A DNA stretch of 64,000 nucleotides from Scandinavium manionii (GTDB lineage Bacteria > Pseudomonadota > Gammaproteobacteria > Enterobacterales > Enterobacteriaceae), in NCBI RefSeq assembly GCF_024764775.1, contig NZ_JALIGC010000035.1, forward strand, positions 62,001 to 126,000. Direction: 5' to 3'. How positions within the stretch are numbered: the first letter of the stretch is position 1; the number at the start of each line of letters is the position of its first letter. The notes below the pieces were generated by a model that was not told the origin of the DNA, ran no database searches, and worked only from the letters and a program-made list of their open reading frames with translations. Positions 61,160 to 64,000 of this stretch are shown here, in pieces. The position numbers were made by a program, and so were the translations under genes.

Positions 61160-61311
61160 ACGGCCTCCATGCTTGAGATATAAACTGTTTATAACGTATT
61201 TTTTTCAGCTGACAGGTGTTTTTGTGCGGTGATTTTTTTCCGTTTGTGCGCGACCGCTATTTTCCGCAGCTGGAACACGCTTAAATGCAGCAAACAACCT
61301 GGAGAATTGCT

Positions 61312-61884
61312 ATGAGCCGTTTTCGTCCCGTGGAATTAAAACATGCCAGCCGCTTGCTCAATCATGGGCCAACTGTGCTTATCACCAGCTTCGACGAGAG
61401 TATTGACCGGCGCAATATCATGGCCGCCGCGTGGTCAATGCCGGTGGAATTTGAACCGCCGCGCATCGCTATCGTGGTCGATAAAAGCGCCTGGTCGCGC
61501 GAACTTATCGAGCGTAGCGGAAAATTCGGCATCGTCATCCCCGCCGTGGATGCGGCGAACTGGACCTATGCCGTCGGCAGTGTCAGTGGTCGCGATGAGG
61601 ATAAATTCAACTGTTACGGTATTCCGGTCGAACACGGCCCGGTACTTGGCCTGCCGGTCGTTGAAGAGAAATGTCTGGCGTGGATGGAGTGCAAACTGCT
61701 GCCCGCGACGGCAGCGCAGGAGAAATACGACACGCTGTTTGGGGAAGTGGTGGCGGCGGCCGCCGATGAACAGGCGTTTATCGCCGGACGCTGGCAGTTC
61801 AACGGCGATCGCCGCAATACGCTGCATCATCTCGGCGCTGGAACCTTTGTCACCAGCGGCCGGATGATTAAAGCCGCGGAGTAA
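61312..61884 (+). CDS. yddH: YddH flavin-reductase-like protein
   Basis: A 190-residue FMN-binding split-barrel protein. The start MSRFRPVELKHASRLLNHGP, then NIMAAAWSMPVEFEPPR and SVSGRDEDKFNCYGI, is almost the same as E. coli YddH. GGAGAATTGCT precedes the ATG at 61312. Function beyond flavin binding is not established. It ends directly against the convergent dioxygenase gene. Confidence 0.92.
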   Translation: MSRFRPVELKHASRLLNHGPTVLITSFDESIDRRNIMAAAWSMPVEFEPPRIAIVVDKSAWSRELIERSGKFGIVIPAVDAANWTYAVGSVSGRDEDKFNCYGIPVEHGPVLGLPVVEEKCLAWMECKLLPATAAQEKYDTLFGEVVAAAADEQAFIAGRWQFNGDRRNTLHHLGAGTFVTSGRMIKAAE

Positions 61885-62865
61885 TTAATATTTGCCGGAG
61901 AAGTTGGCGCTAATGCGCTGCGCCAGATAGTCCCGGGCGGTGATTGGCGGGTACTTTTTGTCCGGCCCTTCAATCACCACATCTTCATTGGCCTGACAGA
62001 AAAACGCCAGGCTGTAACGCGCCTCCACCGATTCGCCCGGCAGCGGGCTGCGCACGCGGTGGAAGTTCGACGGCAGCTGGTCATCGCTCCAGCGCATCAG
62101 CATATCGCCGATATTACAGGTAATCAGCCCTTCCAGCGGCTCGATGGACGTCCAGCTTTGCGTTTCCAACTCTTTCCCCGGACAGACCTGCAAACCGCCC
62201 TGTCCCGCCTGCTGAAACAGCAGCGTCAGGCAGTCAAAATCAGTGTGCGCCCCGGCACGCCAAGGACCATCTGCTTCCCCGGTCAGCGCGAAATAGTGCA
62301 GCATTCGCAGTGTGCTCTGATATGTCTCTTTGGACGGGTCATGTGCCTGCCTGAAAAATTCTTCCGGGAAGCCCATTTTCAGCGCGAAACAAGAAAGCAG
62401 TTTCATGCCCACGGCCCAGCACTGACGTTCAAACGCCAGCACTGCCTCGCGAAAACCGGGCAGCGTGTCTTCGTCTGGCCACAGGCCGGACATGCGTGGA
62501 CGCGTCACCTGATACGATTCTTTTTGATCGGGCTTACCCGTAGACGGCCTGATCTGCGCCCGGTATTCCCAGCCCGCGTTGCGATTAAGCGGATAGCGGC
62601 CCTTTACTTCCTGTGGCAGCGCAAAGAATTGCTCCGCACGGGCAAACGCTGCGTTGATATCCTCCAGCGGAATGCCGTGGCCTGAGACCTGGAAGAAACC
62701 GATTTCGGTCGACGCCTGCCACAGCTCATCGGCGATTGAAGCCTTACGCTGGTCAAAATTAGACAGGTCGATAATGCGCACTTCGCGGTTTGTTTCCTGA
62801 CCGCGAGCGCCCATGCGGGATTCTTTGCTGAGTTCATGCATGGCGAAAGCCGAAGTGCTGTTCAT
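61885..62865 (-). CDS. 2-oxoglutarate/Fe(II) dioxygenase (isopenicillin N synthase family)
   Basis: A 326-residue non-heme iron dioxygenase. The iron ligands are His and Asp in GAHTDFDCLTLLF and the His in NFHRVRSP; the 2-oxoglutarate arginine is in ARYSLAFFCQ. The N-terminal FFQVSGHGIPLEDI is also typical. It is divergent from an NMT1/THI5-type transporter gene, so it probably acts on what that transporter imports. The NMT1 (xanthine-I) riboswitch class is known to precede such dioxygenases and NMT1-type genes, which raises purines as a possible substrate; this is not shown here. Confidence 0.87.
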   Translation of the reverse strand: MNSTSAFAMHELSKESRMGARGQETNREVRIIDLSNFDQRKASIADELWQASTEIGFFQVSGHGIPLEDINAAFARAEQFFALPQEVKGRYPLNRNAGWEYRAQIRPSTGKPDQKESYQVTRPRMSGLWPDEDTLPGFREAVLAFERQCWAVGMKLLSCFALKMGFPEEFFRQAHDPSKETYQSTLRMLHYFALTGEADGPWRAGAHTDFDCLTLLFQQAGQGGLQVCPGKELETQSWTSIEPLEGLITCNIGDMLMRWSDDQLPSNFHRVRSPLPGESVEARYSLAFFCQANEDVVIEGPDKKYPPITARDYLAQRISANFSGKY

Positions 62866-63224
62866 AGGGAAACCTCGTTAACTCAATTAACAGAGGACCT
62901 GCCGTGGAGCGGTTCTCAACCAGCGGACAGGTCGCGGCATCGTCGGTAAAGACGACTGAGCAATGACCCACCGGCTGAGTTCCCGGCTGACAGCTTCTAC
63001 TCAGGCTGACTCAAGCAATGCCCGTGCCAGGCTGTGAACCCTTTTGATTTCAGCGAGGTAGATACGCGCGCAAACGGCGAATGCACGGCCGATGTGCAGC
63101 GGTGAAACTTTTTGCCTCATGGTTGTGCAACGCTGGCCTGTGTGAAACAACAATTTCAGCGGGCGTCGCCGCAAATTCAGTGGATAATCTGTTAATTCAA
63201 GGCATTGCGAATAATTAGCGCGAA
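62866..63224 (-). promoter_or_regulatory. Leader and promoter region of the dioxygenase gene
   Basis: The region has no supported gene; the minus-strand frame 63001-63249 lacks any recognisable content. On the minus strand GACCTG (about 62930-62925) can pair with CAGGTC (62901-62896). TCGTC with GACGA forms a second hairpin further upstream near 62942-62957. It could be a structured leader; GAGG precedes the dioxygenase ATG. Confidence 0.3.
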
Positions 63225-63240
63225 TGGCACGCCGTTTGCT
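63225..63240 (+). promoter_or_regulatory. Sigma-54 promoter of the ABC transporter gene
   Basis: TGGCACG, four bases, TTGCT fits the sigma-54 consensus exactly. Transcription should start near 63251, giving a 5' leader of about 144 nucleotides. I found no obvious NtrC-type site upstream. Confidence 0.75.
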
Positions 63241-63293
63241 ACATCGCAAACAGAGTATAAGCGGTCAGCGTGGCAGCACGCGGGACATTGCTC

Positions 63294-63394
63294 TACAGCC
63301 TCGGCTGTACCTCGTCAGGGGGCGGCGCATTGCGTCGTGAGCATCGCTTAGCCCCCGACAGACCGTGTACAACGTTTTGATTTGGGGGTCTTTT
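63294..63394 (+). promoter_or_regulatory. Structured 5' leader with possible ribosome-site switch
   Basis: TACAGC and GCTGTA form a perfect hairpin (63294-63309). GTCAGGGGGC (63314-63323) can pair with GCCCCCGAC (63351-63359). The same CCCCC could instead pair with the GGGGG at 63384-63388, which is the ribosome-binding site six bases before the start. The two pairings exclude each other. Confidence 0.5.
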
Positions 63395-64000
63395 ATGTCA
63401 ATGTCGTCCGTTCGTCTGCTCACCCTGTGCGCCACGCTCAGCGCAACGTCTCTCTCCTTCGCGGCCGATAAACTGGTCCTCCAGACCACCTGGGTTGCCC
63501 AGGCGGAACAAGGCGGCTATTACCAGGCCGTCGCGGCGGGGATCTACAAAAAATACGGTCTGGACGTCGAAGTGCGCTCCGGCGGCCCGCAGCTCAATAA
63601 CATGACCTTACTTTTGGCTAACCGCGCCGACGTTATCGTTAGCTACGATTTGCAGGTGCTGAAAGGCGTGGAACAGAACTTCCCGCTGAAAGCCATCGCC
63701 GCCCCGTTCCAGTTCGATCCGCAGGGGATCCTCACCCACAGCAATGTCAATTCGCTCGACGACCTGAAAGGCAAAACCGTGCTGGTGTCTGCCAGCGGTC
63801 AGGCCAGTTGGTGGCCGTGGCTGAAGAGTCAGTACAAGCTTGAAGACAGCCAGGTGCGCCCGTACACCTTCAACATGCAGCCATTCCTGGCGGATAAAAA
63901 CACCGTTCAGCAAGCGTATGCCACTTCCGAAGTGCAGCAGGCAAAAGCCGCCCAGCCGGACAGCAAATTCTGGCTGTTCGCCGAGCACGGCTACCCGGCG
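63395..64000 (+). CDS. ABC transporter substrate-binding protein, NMT1/THI5-like (partial)
   Basis: The first 202 residues of a periplasmic binding protein; the gene runs off the window. A signal peptide ends near SFAAD. The mature part has TTWVAQAEQGGYYQAVAAGI, KKYGLDVEVRSGGPQ, then DLKGKTVLVSASGQASWWPW and the end FWLFAEHGYPA. This is the NMT1/THI5 pattern of importers for nitrate-, taurine- or pyrimidine/purine-like solutes. With the divergent dioxygenase and the sigma-54 promoter, uptake of a nitrogen-containing compound is likely. Confidence 0.85.
   Translation, partial: MSMSSVRLLTLCATLSATSLSFAADKLVLQTTWVAQAEQGGYYQAVAAGIYKKYGLDVEVRSGGPQLNNMTLLLANRADVIVSYDLQVLKGVEQNFPLKAIAAPFQFDPQGILTHSNVNSLDDLKGKTVLVSASGQASWWPWLKSQYKLEDSQVRPYTFNMQPFLADKNTVQQAYATSEVQQAKAAQPDSKFWLFAEHGYPA

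Noticed and set aside
63001..63249. Minus-strand frame of 82 codons upstream of the dioxygenase gene
   Set aside because: No Shine-Dalgarno sequence, unusual composition, and it overlaps the sigma-54 promoter.
1..64000. CRISPR arrays, tRNA or rRNA genes
   Set aside because: None seen by eye: no regular repeat-spacer array and no recognisable tRNA or rRNA sequence.

Overview
This window looks like the replication-terminus region of an enterobacterial chromosome of the Citrobacter/Enterobacter/Klebsiella/Lelliottia kind; I cannot fix the genus. Three things point there. A set of genes familiar from the Escherichia coli terminus is present (digH/yddW, osmC, sra, maeA, adhP, yddG, narU-narZYWV, nhoA, yddH). 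Two ERIC repeats are present. A 28-bp site at 4870-4897 reads as the E. coli chromosome-dimer resolution site dif. Most perfect FtsK-orienting octamers I could find point toward that site.

Layout. 1-6.5 kb is a patchy area around dif: a gene tail, two LysR regulators, a short-chain dehydrogenase, a DUF1796-like gene broken by a 7-bp tandem repeat, a decayed insertion-sequence fragment, other gene debris, and the HipA-like kinase gene yjjJ. 6.6-14.1 kb is a chaperone-usher fimbrial locus (separate adhesin, major pilin, two chaperones, usher, two minor pilins), with similar control regions in front of the adhesin and the pilin. 14.1-17.3 kb holds three related LysR-like regulators. 17.4-22.3 kb is a diaminobutyrate/1,3-diaminopropane unit (dat, ddc) divergent from a LysC-like aspartokinase whose lysine-binding residues are altered. 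22.4-29.2 kb carries a small zinc-ribbon protein, a diguanylate cyclase, a VF530-type protein, a second elongation factor G divergent from an ArsR-type regulator, and the division glycosidase digH.

29.2-35.5 kb has an ECF sigma factor with a membrane partner, two outer-membrane barrel proteins, a LysR regulator and a DHA2 exporter. 35.5-45.3 kb is the conserved osmC-sra-maeA-adhP backbone, with an ABC-F ATPase preceded by an apparent leader peptide, and an Rrf2 regulator divergent from an FAD oxidoreductase across a perfect 24-bp palindrome that covers a promoter. 45.3-47.4 kb is a small accessory insert (orphan RelB/DinJ antitoxin, hydrolase, dehydrogenase) ending in the head of a decayed insertion sequence. 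47.5-50.6 kb holds yddG, smvA and smvR. 50.8-58.9 kb is narU followed by the complete second nitrate reductase narZYWV. The last part has a YfeW-like serine hydrolase, nhoA, yddH and a 2-oxoglutarate dioxygenase divergent from the start of an NMT1/THI5-type ABC transporter gene. That transporter gene has a near-consensus sigma-54 promoter and a 5' leader that could switch between pairings around its ribosome-binding site.

The best candidates for new biology are the aspartokinase-dat-ddc module, the ABC-F leader, the sigma-54/leader unit, the Rrf2 palindrome-promoter, and the second EF-G with its regulator.
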